A stretch of DNA of 64,000 nt from Streptomyces diacarni. Lineage in GTDB: Bacteria; Actinomycetota; Actinomycetes; Streptomycetales; Streptomycetaceae. Positions 8,224 through 17,303 of this stretch are shown here, piece after piece (the first letter of the stretch is position 1; each line of letters starts with the position of its first letter). The notes beneath the pieces were generated by a model. That model did no database searches, had not been told where the DNA came from, and saw nothing but the letters and a program-made list of their open reading frames with translations. Both the position numbers and the translations under genes were made by a program. The stretch covers positions 186,001 to 250,000 of the forward strand of contig NZ_QOIN01000042.1 of NCBI RefSeq assembly GCF_003323715.1, given 5' to 3'.

Positions 8224-9345
8224 ATGGGCGAGGCGAAGGGCGGGCGCGGCGCCCAGCTGGAACGGACGGGGCTGCGGCCCGGCTGGACGACCGGCGCCTG
8301 TGCGACGGCGGCGACGACGGCCGCCTGCACCGCGCTGCTCACCGGCGACTTCCCCGACCCGGTGACGATCACTCTCCCCAAGGGCGAGCGCCCTGCGTTC
8401 GCCCTGGCGTACGAACAGCTGGACACGGGCGGTGAGTGGGCGACGGCCGCCGTGGTCAAGGACGCGGGCGACGATCCGGACGTCACCCACGGCGCCGTCG
8501 TCCGCGCCACCGTCCGCGCGCTGCCCGCCGGGGCGGGCGTCGTCTTCCGGGCGGGCCCCGGGGTGGGCACCGTCACCCGCCCGGGACTCCCCCTGGAGGT
8601 GGGCGAGCCCGCCGTCAACCCCGTACCGCGGCAGTTGATGCGGGAGCACGCGGCCCGGGTGGCGGCGGAACACGGCGGCAGCGGCGATGTGGAGATCACC
8701 CTCGCGGTCGAAGGCGGCGAGGAGATCGCCCGCTCCACCTGGAACCCGCGGCTGGGCATCCTCGGCGGGCTGTCCATCCTGGGGACCACGGGCATCGTGG
8801 TGCCGTACTCGTGCTCGGCGTGGATCGACTCGATCCGGCGCGGGGTGGACGTGGCGCGGGCCGCGGGCCGCACCCATGTGGCCGGGTGCACGGGGTCGAC
8901 GTCGGAGCGCACGGTGGTCGCCGAGTACGGGCTGCCCGACGACGCGCTGCTGGACATGGGCGACTTCGCCGGCGCCGTCCTGAAGTACGTGCGCCGCCAC
9001 CCGGTGGACCGGCTCACGCTCTGCGGCGGCTTCGCCAAACTCTCCAAGCTGGCTGCCGGGCACCTGGATCTGCACTCCAAACGCTCCCAGGTGGACAAGG
9101 GCTTCCTCGCCGAGCTGGCCCGGCAAGGCGGCGGGGACGAGGAACTCGCCCGCGAGGTCGCCGAGGCCAACACGGGACTGGCGGCGCTGCGTTCGTGCGA
9201 GGCGGCCGGGGTCCCCCTCGGCGACCTGGTGGCGCGGACTGCACGCGAGGAGGCGCTCGCGGTGCTGCGCGGCGCCCCGGTACGGGTCGACGTCGTCTGC
9301 ATCGACCGCGCGGGGACCGTGGTGGGACGCAGCACCGTCCGCTGA
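8224..9345 (+). CDS. cbiD: Cobalt-precorrin-5B C1-methyltransferase family protein CbiD
   Basis: 373 aa, full length for CbiD. Diagnostic motifs are GWTTGACATAATTAA near residue 19, a stretch containing WNPRLGILGGLSILGTTGIV, and CGGFAKLSKLAAGHLDLHS. CbiD methylates C1 with loss of the two-carbon fragment. It is the anaerobic-route counterpart of part of CobF activity, yet it sits here among aerobic-route genes (cobG, cobK, cobN), and no cobF is in the window. It is divergent from cobK and convergent with cobM, with a hairpin between. The ATG at 8224 follows GGCGA weakly; homology begins at about residue 15. Confidence 0.93.
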   Translation: MGEAKGGRGAQLERTGLRPGWTTGACATAATTAACTALLTGDFPDPVTITLPKGERPAFALAYEQLDTGGEWATAAVVKDAGDDPDVTHGAVVRATVRALPAGAGVVFRAGPGVGTVTRPGLPLEVGEPAVNPVPRQLMREHAARVAAEHGGSGDVEITLAVEGGEEIARSTWNPRLGILGGLSILGTTGIVVPYSCSAWIDSIRRGVDVARAAGRTHVAGCTGSTSERTVVAEYGLPDDALLDMGDFAGAVLKYVRRHPVDRLTLCGGFAKLSKLAAGHLDLHSKRSQVDKGFLAELARQGGGDEELAREVAEANTGLAALRSCEAAGVPLGDLVARTAREEALAVLRGAPVRVDVVCIDRAGTVVGRSTVR

Positions 9346-9377
9346 TCCCCGCGGCGCCGCACCCCCCGGCACCCGTA

Positions 9378-9399
9378 CCCGCACGCTCCTCCGTGCGGG
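9378..9399. terminator. Bidirectional hairpin between cbiD and cobM
   Basis: CCCGCACG (9378-9385) pairs with CGTGCGGG (9392-9399). It is placed between the converging cbiD and cobM stops, so it could end both transcripts. Confidence 0.55.
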
Positions 9400-9428
9400 C
9401 CCCCGTGTCGCCGTCGCCGCCCGGTCGG

Positions 9429-10178
9429 TCAGCACACGTGCCGGTCCCGCTCCGCCGAGTACAGGTGGCTGTCGCGGAAGTGCGCGGCGGCGAGCGTACG
9501 GCCCACGAGGATGACGGCCGTCCTGCTGACGCCCGCCGCCCTCACCTGCTCGGCGATGTCCGCCAGCGTGCCCCGCAGTACCAGCTCGTCGGGGCGGCTG
9601 GCGAAGGCGACCACAGCCGCCGGGCAGTCGGAGCCGTAGTGCGGCACGAGTTCGGCGACGACCTCCTCGGCGTACCGCGCCGCCAGGTGCAGCACGAGCA
9701 GCGCGCCGCTGCGGCCGAGTGTGGCCAGGTCCTCGCCGTCCGGCATGGGCGTGGCCTGCCGCGCGATGCGGGTGAGCACCACCGTCTGCCCGACGGTCGG
9801 CACGGTCAGCTCGCGGCCCAGCGCGGCGGCCGCCGCCGCGAACGCGGGCACTCCGGGCACGACCTGGTAGTCCACCCCGGCCGCGTCCAGCCGGCGCATC
9901 TGCTCGGCGACGGCGCTGAAGACGGACGGGTCGCCCGAGTGCAGCCGCGCCACGTCGTGCCCTGCGGCGTGTGCCGCGGCCATTTCGCCGGTGATGGCGT
10001 CCAGGTCGAGCTCGGCGGTGTCGACCAGCCGCGCGTGTGGCGGGCACTCGGCGAGCAGTTCGCGCGGCACCAGGCTGCCCGCGTACAGGCACACCCCGCA
10101 GGCGGCGAGCGTGCGGGCGCCGCGCACCGTGATCAGGTCGGCGGCGCCGGGTCCCGCGCCGATGAAGTACACGGTCAT
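9429..10178 (-). CDS. cobM: Precorrin-4 C11-methyltransferase CobM
   Basis: 249 aa, a tetrapyrrole methylase. MTVYFIGAGPGAADLITVRG at the N-terminus and HSGDPSVFSAVAEQ near residue 80 are the SAM-binding loops of the CobM/CbiF subgroup; VPGVPAFAAAAAALGREL and VLTRIARQATPMP follow. It adds the C11 methyl to precorrin-4, giving precorrin-5. Its ATG overlaps the cobL stop by four bases (ATGA), so cobL and cobM are translationally coupled. Confidence 0.94.
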   Translation of the reverse strand: MTVYFIGAGPGAADLITVRGARTLAACGVCLYAGSLVPRELLAECPPHARLVDTAELDLDAITGEMAAAHAAGHDVARLHSGDPSVFSAVAEQMRRLDAAGVDYQVVPGVPAFAAAAAALGRELTVPTVGQTVVLTRIARQATPMPDGEDLATLGRSGALLVLHLAARYAEEVVAELVPHYGSDCPAAVVAFASRPDELVLRGTLADIAEQVRAAGVSRTAVILVGRTLAAAHFRDSHLYSAERDRHVC

Positions 10179-11563
10179 CTCTTGTCTCCCACCACATCGC
10201 CTCCCCGCACATCAGACGTGCGTTCCACCACATCGGACGTGTCCGCCGCAGCTGCGGACACGTCGGCACTCGCGACATCGGGTGCCGCGCCCGCCCCCTC
10301 GCCGCCGGAGGGCTTGCACACCGCCCACTGCGTCACCGGCATCGCCTGCCGCCACCCGGTGAAGCCGCCGACCGGCACCCCGTGCGAGACGCCGAGGCGC
10401 ACCAGCTCGCCGCCGTGCCTGCGGTACCAGTCCACCAGCAGTGCCTCGGATTCGAGGGTGACGGTGTTGGCGACCAGCCGCCCGCCCGGCGGCAACGCGC
10501 GCCAGCAGGACTCCAGCAGGCCCGGCGCGGTCAGGCCGCCGCCGATGAACACCGCGTCGGGGGCGGGCAGTGCGGCGAGCGCGGAGGGGGCGGCCCCGGT
10601 CACGACCCGCAGCCCGGGCACCCCGAGCCGCTCGGCGTTGCGGGCTATCCGGTCCGCGCGCGCCGCGTTCCGCTCCACGGTGACCGCGCGGCACGCCGGG
10701 TGGGCGCGCATCCACTCCACCGCGATCGAGCCTGCGCCGCCGCCCACGTCCCACAGGAGTTCGCCGGGTGCGGGCGCCAGCGCGGCGAGTGTCGCCGCGC
10801 GCACATGGCGCTTGGTGAGCTGCCCGTCGTGCTCGTACGCCTCGTCCGGCAGCCCGGGTACGGCGCCGAGCCTGGGCACGCCCGAGGCGCCGTCGCCGGG
10901 GCCGCGGACGCACTCGACCGCGACGACGTTGAGGGGGTCGCCGGGCGGAGCCGACCAGGTCAGCGCCGTCCCCTCGACCACGCGTTCGCCGTCCCCACCG
11001 AGCTGTTCGAGCACCCGCACCGGGCTGGCGCCGAACCCCCGCTCCCGCAGCAGCGCCGCGACCTCGCCGGGCGTGTGCGCCCCCGCGCTGAGCACCAGCA
11101 GGCGCCGCCCGTGGTGCAGTAGCGCCGACAGGCGTGCCAGCGGGCGGCCCACCGCGCTGACGACCTCGCACTCCTCCTGCGCCCAGCCCAGCCGGGCGCA
11201 GGCGTACGCCACGGAGGAGGGATGCGGCAGCACGCGGGGAACCGTGCCGAGGACCTCGCGCAGGGTGCGGGCGATGCCGTAGAAGGTCGGGTCGCCGCTC
11301 GCCGGCACCGCGACGCGGCGCCCCGCGTGCGCGGCCAGCAGCCCGGGCACACCGGTGCGCAGCGGCGACGGCCACGGCACCCGCTCCCCCGCGCACACGG
11401 CGGGCAGCAGCGCCAGCTGCCGGGCGCCGCCGATCAGCACCTCGGCCCCGCGCAGCGCCTCACGGGAGAGCTCGGGCAGCCCGGCCCACCCGTCGGCGCC
11501 GATCCCGACGACCGTCAACGCGGAGGGCGCGGCGACGTCGCGGGGGGCGGTGGGGGACGTCAC
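10175..11563 (-). CDS. cobL: Precorrin-6B C5,15-methyltransferase (decarboxylating) CobL, CbiE-CbiT fusion
   Basis: 462 aa with two methyltransferase domains. Residues about 12-225 are the CbiE-like tetrapyrrole methylase (VVGIGADGWAGL; VPASGDPTFYGIARTL). Residues about 245-410 are the CbiT-like Rossmann methyltransferase with WDVGGGAGSIAVEWM near 269 and PDAVFIGGGL. CobL methylates C5 and C15 and decarboxylates the C12 acetate. GTG 11563 starts right before the fold, with GAGGTG upstream; the frame stays open much further upstream, but that DNA is antisense to the peptidase gene. The last 40 residues are an Asp/Ser/Val-rich tail of imperfect repeats (SADVSAAAADTSDV), which is unusual. Confidence 0.93.
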   Translation of the reverse strand: MTSPTAPRDVAAPSALTVVGIGADGWAGLPELSREALRGAEVLIGGARQLALLPAVCAGERVPWPSPLRTGVPGLLAAHAGRRVAVPASGDPTFYGIARTLREVLGTVPRVLPHPSSVAYACARLGWAQEECEVVSAVGRPLARLSALLHHGRRLLVLSAGAHTPGEVAALLRERGFGASPVRVLEQLGGDGERVVEGTALTWSAPPGDPLNVVAVECVRGPGDGASGVPRLGAVPGLPDEAYEHDGQLTKRHVRAATLAALAPAPGELLWDVGGGAGSIAVEWMRAHPACRAVTVERNAARADRIARNAERLGVPGLRVVTGAAPSALAALPAPDAVFIGGGLTAPGLLESCWRALPPGGRLVANTVTLESEALLVDWYRRHGGELVRLGVSHGVPVGGFTGWRQAMPVTQWAVCKPSGGEGAGAAPDVASADVSAAAADTSDVVERTSDVRGGDVVGDKR

Positions 11564-11647
11564 GACGGCACCTCGGTCTTTCGAACAGGGGACGGCTGGC
11601 ACCCTACTGTCCGCTCCCCGCACCGCGGCCGCGGGGCCCGGTCCACA

Positions 11648-13504
11648 ATGGAGCGCATGGATCGAAACGCATCGCCCGACCAGTCCGCCCAGGACACGCC
11701 TGACCAGGCCATGCCCGACTGGGAGAAGCGGTTCCGGGCGCCGCGCGTCTCGCTGCCCGAGTGGGCCGAGGACGCACCGGAACGGTCGCTGTTCATCTCG
11801 AACGCGACAGGCACGTTCGAGCTGTACGCCTGGGACCGGACCACCGGCGAACAGCGGCAGGTCACCGACCGCCCCAACGGGACGACCGACGGCACCCTGA
11901 CGCCGGACGGCGCGTGGATCTGGTGGTTCTCCGACACCGACGGCGACGAGTTCGGCGTCTGGATGCGCCAGCCCTTCGCCGGCGGCCCCGACACCCGCGC
12001 CGTCGAGGGACTCGACCCCTCCTACCCGGCGGGGCTGGCCCTCGGCAGGGACGGCACCGTCGCCGTCGGCCGCTCCACCGACGAGGACGGCTCCACGATC
12101 CACCTCCAGCGCCCCGGCTCCCCCGCCCCCGTCGAGATCTACCGGCACAGCGAGTCCGCCGGTGTCGGCGACCTCTCGCACGACGGCACCCTGCTGGTCA
12201 TCGAGCACACCGAGCACGGGGACGCCATGCACTCGGCGCTGCGCGTCGTGCGCCCCGACGGCTCGACCGTCGCCGAGCTCGACGACAGCGAGGGCGGCAC
12301 GAAGGAACTCGGCCTCACCGTGCTCGGGTTCGCCCCCGTGGACGGCGACTCCCGGCTCCTGATCGGCCACCAGCGGCACGGCCGGTGGGAGCCGATGATC
12401 TGGGACCCGTCGGCCGGCACCACCCGCGAGCTCACCCTCGACCTGCCCGGAGACCTCTCCGCCGAGTGGTATCCGGACGCCTCGGCGCTGCTGGTCGTGC
12501 ACAGCCACCAGGCCCGCGACGAACTGTTCAGGTACGACCTGGCAAGCGGCGAGCGCACCCGCATCGACACCCCGGCGGGCTCCGTGATGGGCGCCACCGC
12601 GCGTCCCGACGGCACCGTCGAGTTCCTGTGGTCGTCGGCCGCCCAGCCGCCGCAGGTCCGCTCCACCAGCGGCGCGAGGGTGCTCGACCCGCCCGGGACG
12701 AAGGCACCGGGGTCCGTCCCCGTCGAGGACGCCTGGGTGGAGGGCCCTGGCGGGACCGTCCACGCCCTCGTCCAGAAGCCGGCGGGGCAGGGCCCCTTCC
12801 CCACCGTCTTCGAGGTGCACGGCGGGCCCACCCACCACGACACGGACTCCTTCGCCGGCCAGCCCGCCGCCTGGGTCGACCACGGCTTCGCCGTCGTACG
12901 GGTCAACTACCGCGGCTCCACGGGCTACGGCCGGGCGTGGACCGACGCGCTCAAGCACCGGGTCGGCCTGATCGAGCTGGAGGACGTCGACGCGGTACGG
13001 GCCTGGGCCGTCGACTCCGGTCTCGCCGACCCCGACAGGCTCGTGCTGGCCGGCGGCTCCTGGGGCGGCTACCTCACCCTGCTCGGGCTCGGTACGCAGC
13101 CGGAGGTGTGGGCGCTCGGCCTGGCCGCCGTCCCCGTGGCCGACTACGTCACCGCCTACCACGACGAGATGGAGGCGCTGAAGTCGATGGACCGCACACT
13201 GCTCGGCGGCACCCCCGAGGAGGTCCCCGAGCGGTTCGAGGCGTCCTCACCGCTGACGTACGTCGAGAAGGTCCGCGCGCCCGTCTACATCTCCGCCGGG
13301 GTCAACGACCCCCGCTGCCCCATCCGGCAGGTCGAGAACTACGTGGGAAGGCTGGAGGAGCGCGACCACCCGCACGAGGTGTACCGCTACGACGCGGGGC
13401 ACGGCTCGCTCGTCGTCGAGGAGCGGATCAAACAGGTCAGGCTGGAGATCGACTTCGCGACCCGGCACCTTCCGGCGACGACGCCGGGGTTCCGGCCCGC
13501 GTGA
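11648..13504 (+). CDS. S9 family prolyl oligopeptidase-like serine peptidase
   Basis: 618 aa. The first 380 residues form WD/PD40-like beta-propeller repeats (for example LTPDGAWIWWFSDTDGDEFGVW); the rest is an alpha/beta hydrolase. The triad is visible: Ser in GGSWGGYLT (about 470), Asp in NDPRCPIRQVENY (about 552), His in YDAGHGSLVVEER (about 583). No signal peptide is evident, so it is probably cytoplasmic and cleaves peptides or acylated peptides. ATG 11657 is an alternative start three codons later. Its last 68 bases overlap the 3' end of the SURF1 gene on the other strand. Confidence 0.9.
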   Translation: MERMDRNASPDQSAQDTPDQAMPDWEKRFRAPRVSLPEWAEDAPERSLFISNATGTFELYAWDRTTGEQRQVTDRPNGTTDGTLTPDGAWIWWFSDTDGDEFGVWMRQPFAGGPDTRAVEGLDPSYPAGLALGRDGTVAVGRSTDEDGSTIHLQRPGSPAPVEIYRHSESAGVGDLSHDGTLLVIEHTEHGDAMHSALRVVRPDGSTVAELDDSEGGTKELGLTVLGFAPVDGDSRLLIGHQRHGRWEPMIWDPSAGTTRELTLDLPGDLSAEWYPDASALLVVHSHQARDELFRYDLASGERTRIDTPAGSVMGATARPDGTVEFLWSSAAQPPQVRSTSGARVLDPPGTKAPGSVPVEDAWVEGPGGTVHALVQKPAGQGPFPTVFEVHGGPTHHDTDSFAGQPAAWVDHGFAVVRVNYRGSTGYGRAWTDALKHRVGLIELEDVDAVRAWAVDSGLADPDRLVLAGGSWGGYLTLLGLGTQPEVWALGLAAVPVADYVTAYHDEMEALKSMDRTLLGGTPEEVPERFEASSPLTYVEKVRAPVYISAGVNDPRCPIRQVENYVGRLEERDHPHEVYRYDAGHGSLVVEERIKQVRLEIDFATRHLPATTPGFRPA

Positions 13505-14390
13505 CCCCGTCGGCGGGGTCGTCCCCGCCGTCCCGGCCATCGCCGTCGGCCCGGTCGTCTCCGTCGGCCGGGCCGGTCTCCTCCTGGGGGCCGGTCTCCT
13601 CCTGGGGGGACTCCCCCTCCGGGAGGAGGCCGAGGGCCGCGTCCTTGGCCATCTCCGCCTCGCGCCGGAAGAAGCGGAACCACATGAAGACCACGAACCC
13701 GGCGAAGACGAACCACTGCGCCGTGTAGCCCAGGTTCTGGAACGCCTTCATGTCGAGCCCCGTGCCCGCGGGCGCGGCCGGCGGCACCGGCTTCAGCGGC
13801 TTCAGCGTCCGCTGCTCGGTGAGCCAGGCCCCCTCCACGCCGTACGGCACGATGTTGACGAGCGCGGAGGCGTTGATGAAACCGAGCTGGTTGCGCGGGA
13901 GCGCCCCCGAGGCCCGGTCACCCGCGTCGTTCTGGGACTCGGACGCCTGGAGCGCGCCGCGGACGGTCACCTCGCCCTTCGGCGGCGCCGGCACCCGCGC
14001 GGGATCCGGGCTGCCCGGAAGCCAGCCCCGCACCACCGGGAGCGCCTTGCCGTCCTCGGTGTCGTCGGTACGCAGCAGCGAGAGCACGTAGAAGCCCCGC
14101 TCGCCCTTGACGGTACGGTCCGGGACGAGCAGCGGGTGCTCCGCGTCGAACCGCCCCGTCACCTTCGCGGTGTGCCCGACGGTGTCCTCCGTCACCGGCA
14201 GCAGGGAGGCGAGCGGACGCGCCTTGGCGTGCGCGGCGCTGCGCGACTGCTCCTGCTGCTCGTGGTGGCGGTCCACCCGGTCGTCGAACCGGCTCAGCTG
14301 CCAGCTGCCCATGAACAGACACACCGGAATCGCCAGAACGGCGAAGATGTTGATCCCCCACCAGCGCGGGGTCAGCAGGAACCGGTACAC
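13437..14390 (-). CDS. SURF1-family cytochrome oxidase assembly protein
   Basis: 317 aa. It starts YRFLLTPRWWGINIFAVLAI and has SWQLSRFDDR after the first membrane segment (about 10-30), the standard SURF1 opening. A second membrane segment lies near residues 228-246 (WFVFAGFVVFMWFRFFRRE). Between them is the extracytoplasmic domain with GxYDxxH-type strands (VTGRFDAEHPLLV) and VVRGWLPGS. SURF1 helps insert haem a into cytochrome c oxidase. The C-terminal 70 residues are a hydrophilic tail with QEETGP repeats, and this part overlaps the neighbouring peptidase gene tail to tail. Confidence 0.88.
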   Translation of the reverse strand: MYRFLLTPRWWGINIFAVLAIPVCLFMGSWQLSRFDDRVDRHHEQQEQSRSAAHAKARPLASLLPVTEDTVGHTAKVTGRFDAEHPLLVPDRTVKGERGFYVLSLLRTDDTEDGKALPVVRGWLPGSPDPARVPAPPKGEVTVRGALQASESQNDAGDRASGALPRNQLGFINASALVNIVPYGVEGAWLTEQRTLKPLKPVPPAAPAGTGLDMKAFQNLGYTAQWFVFAGFVVFMWFRFFRREAEMAKDAALGLLPEGESPQEETGPQEETGPADGDDRADGDGRDGGDDPADGVTRAGTPASSPEGAGSRSRSPA

Positions 14391-14451
14391 CCCCTCACGG
14401 TACGCCCCGGCGGAACACGCCCGTTCGGGGAGGGGGCCGAAGCAGACCGGC

Positions 14452-15744
14452 TCAGCTCTGGGGGATGACGCCCGTGCGGTAGAGCGTGCCGCCCGCGCAC
14501 GTGTCGGCGAGACGGGTGTTGGCTATGGGAGCACCGCCCTCGGGCGTGTGGGAGACGACGACGTCGCTGCCGCCCCCGCCGGTGTCACCGCCACCGCCGT
14601 CGCCCTCGCCGGGCGTCCCGGTACCGCCACCGCCGCCGTCACCGCCGCCGTTGCCCTGGCCGCCGTCGCCAGGGCCCGCGTCGGGACCGCCCGAGGGATC
14701 GCCCTCGTACCGCCCGCCCTGCGGTGTCGGGGTACCGCCCCCGCAGCCGCCGCCGGGCACGAACGCGAACTTCACCACGTACGCCTGCCCTGGCTGGAGC
14801 ACCACCTCGTCGCGCGCGACAGCCGGATCGCCCAGCCCGGGTGCCGCGTCGCCACTCGTGTGATCGACGACCGTCACCCGGCCCCGCGCGCCGCCCTGCA
14901 CGGAGGCACCGACGAAGCCCTCGCCCTCCACCGTGCAGGTGTCCTTGGAGACGTTGGACACGCGGAAGCTGCCGTAGATGGTGCCCGCGCCGTCGGGCGC
15001 CCCCGACCGCGCGGAGCCCCGCCCGAGCTGATCGCTGCCGCAGACCGGCGCGCTGGCGCTCAGCGTCTCGTCGGGCCCCGGGCCGCTGGTGCCGGGCCCC
15101 GAGGGTGAGGGGTGGGCGCTTCCGCCGCCCTTCCCGCTCTCGTCCTCGTCCCTGTCCTCGCCGCCGCCGTGCTTCTCGCCGCCCTTGCCGCCTCCCGAAC
15201 CCGTACCGGCCTCGGGCCCCCGCGTCTGGCCGTGGGTACTGGCCGCGGTCACCGGATGGTCGTCGTCACCACCGCCGGGGACGACACCGCCGTAGAAGAG
15301 CGCGGGCACGCCGACCGCGGCGACCAGCGCCGCCGCCACCCCGCCGACCCACGCCTGACGGCGGTGCGCCCGCCGCGCGGGTACGGCATGACGCAGGTGG
15401 TCGAGGGTGCGGTCGAGGCTCTCGGAAGAGGGGTCGAGATCGCGGACGCTGGCCTGCAGGAGGCGGCGCAGCGCTTCCTCGTCCCCCGGCGGTCCGCCCT
15501 GACCGGCGTCGCCGGCTCCGGCGGCCCCGGTAGCCCCTTTTCCGGACGCCGCCCCCTCACCGGGGGAAGCCTGCTCTCCTGGTGACGCCTTCTCCGCCGG
15601 AGACGAGTGCCCCTCCGGAGAGGACTTCCCCTCCGGGGACGACTGCCCTCCCGGGAAGGCCCGCTCCTCGGAGGAGGCCTGCTCCCCCGAAGGCGTGTCC
15701 TGCCCGGGCGTTCTCTCCTCGCGGGGCTCCCTGCCCTCACTCAT
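14452..15744 (-). CDS. Single-pass membrane protein coupled to a SigE-family sigma factor
   Basis: 430 aa. The first 85 residues are Ser/Pro/Glu/Gly-rich repeats (SSPEGKSSPEGHSSPAEKASPGEQ is one run, read in parts). A short conserved block EEALRRLLQASVRDLDPSSESLDRTLDHLRHAVPARRAHRR is read around 88-130, followed by a membrane helix (WVGGVAAALVAAVGVPALFYGG). The outside part holds four cysteines in a beta-rich domain and long Gly-rich linkers. Start and sigma-factor stop overlap by four bases (ATGA), so the two are co-translated. Position suggests an anti-sigma-type partner or sigma-linked surface protein, but no zinc HXXXCXXC anti-sigma motif is seen. Confidence 0.75.
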   Translation of the reverse strand: MSEGREPREERTPGQDTPSGEQASSEERAFPGGQSSPEGKSSPEGHSSPAEKASPGEQASPGEGAASGKGATGAAGAGDAGQGGPPGDEEALRRLLQASVRDLDPSSESLDRTLDHLRHAVPARRAHRRQAWVGGVAAALVAAVGVPALFYGGVVPGGGDDDHPVTAASTHGQTRGPEAGTGSGGGKGGEKHGGGEDRDEDESGKGGGSAHPSPSGPGTSGPGPDETLSASAPVCGSDQLGRGSARSGAPDGAGTIYGSFRVSNVSKDTCTVEGEGFVGASVQGGARGRVTVVDHTSGDAAPGLGDPAVARDEVVLQPGQAYVVKFAFVPGGGCGGGTPTPQGGRYEGDPSGGPDAGPGDGGQGNGGGDGGGGGTGTPGEGDGGGGDTGGGGSDVVVSHTPEGGAPIANTRLADTCAGGTLYRTGVIPQS

Positions 15745-16400
15745 GACGCCGCCTCCATGGCGGTGCGCAGCGCGGCGATACCGCGCGAACCGTACGCCTT
15801 CACCGAGCCGAGCGAGAGTCCGAGCACCTCGGCCACCTGAGCCTCGGTCATGTCGGCGAAGTACCGCAGCACCAGCACCTCACGCTGGCGCCGCTGCAAG
15901 CCGCGCATCGCCTGTATCAACTGATCCCGTTCGAGCTGTTCGTAAGCCCCCTCCTCGGCGCTCGCCATGTCGGGCATCGGCTTGGAGAGCAGCTTCAGCC
16001 CGAGGATGCGGCGGCGCAGCGCGGAGCGGGAGAGGTTCACGACCGTCTGCCTGAGGTAGGCGAGGGTCTTCTCGGGGTCGCGGACGCGTTTGCGCGCGGA
16101 GTGCACGCGGATGAACGCCTCCTGCACGACGTCCTCGCAGGAGGCGGTGTCATCGAGCAGGAGCGCCGCGAGCCCGAGCAGGGACTTGTAGTGGGCGCGG
16201 TAGGTCTCGGTCAGGTGATCGACTGTGGTGCCCGGTGCCATTGCCTCGTCAGCGTCCCCACGCTGGGCGAGCGGGCGTGCGGGCCGCGCGGCAGGCCAGG
16301 GCGCGATCACCGGCATGCCTCCGCCCACCGGCAGCCCAGCGGCGCGCGGTGTGGGTCCGGGTCGACCAGGGGCCGTTGCGATTCCGAGTACCTCTGCCAC
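15741..16400 (-). CDS. SigE-family ECF RNA polymerase sigma factor
   Basis: 219 aa. Sigma region 2 lies at about 63-130 (HYKSLLGLAALLLDDTASCEDVVQEAFIRVH in pieces) and region 4 at about 165-215 (RREVLVLRYFADMT-like run, then EAQVAEVLGLSLGSVKAYGSRG). It matches actinobacterial SigE-family ECF factors. GTG 16400 is taken because homologues keep the MPVIAP-containing N-terminus; ATG 16241, which gives 166 aa, is the alternative. No good ribosome binding site precedes either. It is followed, with overlap, by the membrane protein gene. Confidence 0.88.
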   Translation of the reverse strand: MAEVLGIATAPGRPGPTPRAAGLPVGGGMPVIAPWPAARPARPLAQRGDADEAMAPGTTVDHLTETYRAHYKSLLGLAALLLDDTASCEDVVQEAFIRVHSARKRVRDPEKTLAYLRQTVVNLSRSALRRRILGLKLLSKPMPDMASAEEGAYEQLERDQLIQAMRGLQRRQREVLVLRYFADMTEAQVAEVLGLSLGSVKAYGSRGIAALRTAMEAAS

Positions 16401-16581
16401 GCCTGTTTGACACGTTTCCCCCCGTCAGGGTTGTACGCGACAGGCACTGTGCGGGAAAACACACCACATGCCGTCATACATACATCTCTCGGTCGTCAAG
16501 TACACCCCGTCCGCCTCCGGTTCTCCCGACCGCCTGCCGCACGCCCCCAGTGCGGCCGTGACGCGGCCCGGAGGGAACAAA

Positions 16582-16624
16582 GACGCTCCCCGCCGCCTGC
16601 CGGTTGCAGGGGACGGGGAGCGTC
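16582..16624 (-). terminator. Terminator of the aspartokinase transcript
   Basis: GACGCTCCCCG (16582-16592) pairs with CGGGGAGCGTC (16614-16624). On the minus strand it is followed by TTTGTT. It lies about 160 bases beyond the aspartokinase stop. Confidence 0.75.
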
Positions 16625-16656
16625 ATTCTCCGTCAGCGGATGCCGCCGTGGCCAGG

Positions 16657-16715
16657 GGGGGCGCGCCCCGAAGGGGCGCGGGGAACTGGGCGCCACGCCA
16701 CGGAGCACCCGCAGC
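16657..16715. repeat. Dispersed Streptomyces-type intergenic element around GCGCCCCGAAGGGGCGCGGGG
   Basis: The stretch has a GCGCCCC-GAA-GGGGCGC hairpin followed by GGGGAACTGGGCG and an imperfect copy of the tail seen in many streptomycete intergenic regions (GGGGCGCGGGGAACTG...CCCGCAGCC). Recognition of the family is from memory of its consensus, so a genome search is needed to confirm copy number. Confidence 0.5.
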
Positions 16716-16781
16716 CTGCGACGCACGGTCAGGGACAGCCCCTACCCGGCGAGACCCCCGGACAGGCCACAGCCACAGCGG

Positions 16782-17303
16782 TCAGCGTCCCGTGCCGCCG
16801 TAGACCACGGCCTCGTCCGTGTCACTGTCCAGCCCGAAGGCCGAGTGGACGGCGCAGACGGCGTCGCCCACGGACTCCTCGCGCGTCACCACCGAGATGC
16901 GGATCTCCGAGGTGGAGATCAGCTCGATGTTCACCCCGGCGTCGGACAGCGCCTCGAAGAACGTCGCCGTCACACCCGGGTTGGTCTTCATGCCCGCACC
17001 GACGAGCGAGATCTTCGCGATCTGGTCGTCGTAGCGCAGCGAGTCGTAGCCGACGGTGCCCTGCGCCTTCTCCAGCGCCGAGATCGCCCTCTTGCCCTCC
17101 GCCTTGGGCAGCGTGAAGGAGATGTCCGTCAGCCCGGTGGAGGCCGCGGAGACGTTCTGCACGACCATGTCGAGATTGATCTCCGCCTCCGCGACGGCGC
17201 GGAAGAGCGCCGCGGCCTCGCCCGGCTTGTCCGGCACCCCGACGACCGTGACCTTCGCCTCGGACGTGTCGTGTGCCACACCCGAGATGATCGCCTGCTC
17301 CAT
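16782..17303 (-). CDS. Probable internal translation start giving the aspartokinase beta subunit
   Basis: In-frame ATG at 17303 ([12 protein letters not shown]) is preceded by AAGGGGAAGAG at a suitable spacing. It would give 173 aa made only of the two ACT domains. In Corynebacterium and Bacillus the same gene makes such a regulatory beta subunit of about 170 aa from an internal start, forming an alpha2beta2 enzyme. Here this is inferred from the start site and length. Confidence 0.55.
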   Translation of the reverse strand: MEQAIISGVAHDTSEAKVTVVGVPDKPGEAAALFRAVAEAEINLDMVVQNVSAASTGLTDISFTLPKAEGKRAISALEKAQGTVGYDSLRYDDQIAKISLVGAGMKTNPGVTATFFEALSDAGVNIELISTSEIRISVVTREESVGDAVCAVHSAFGLDSDTDEAVVYGGTGR

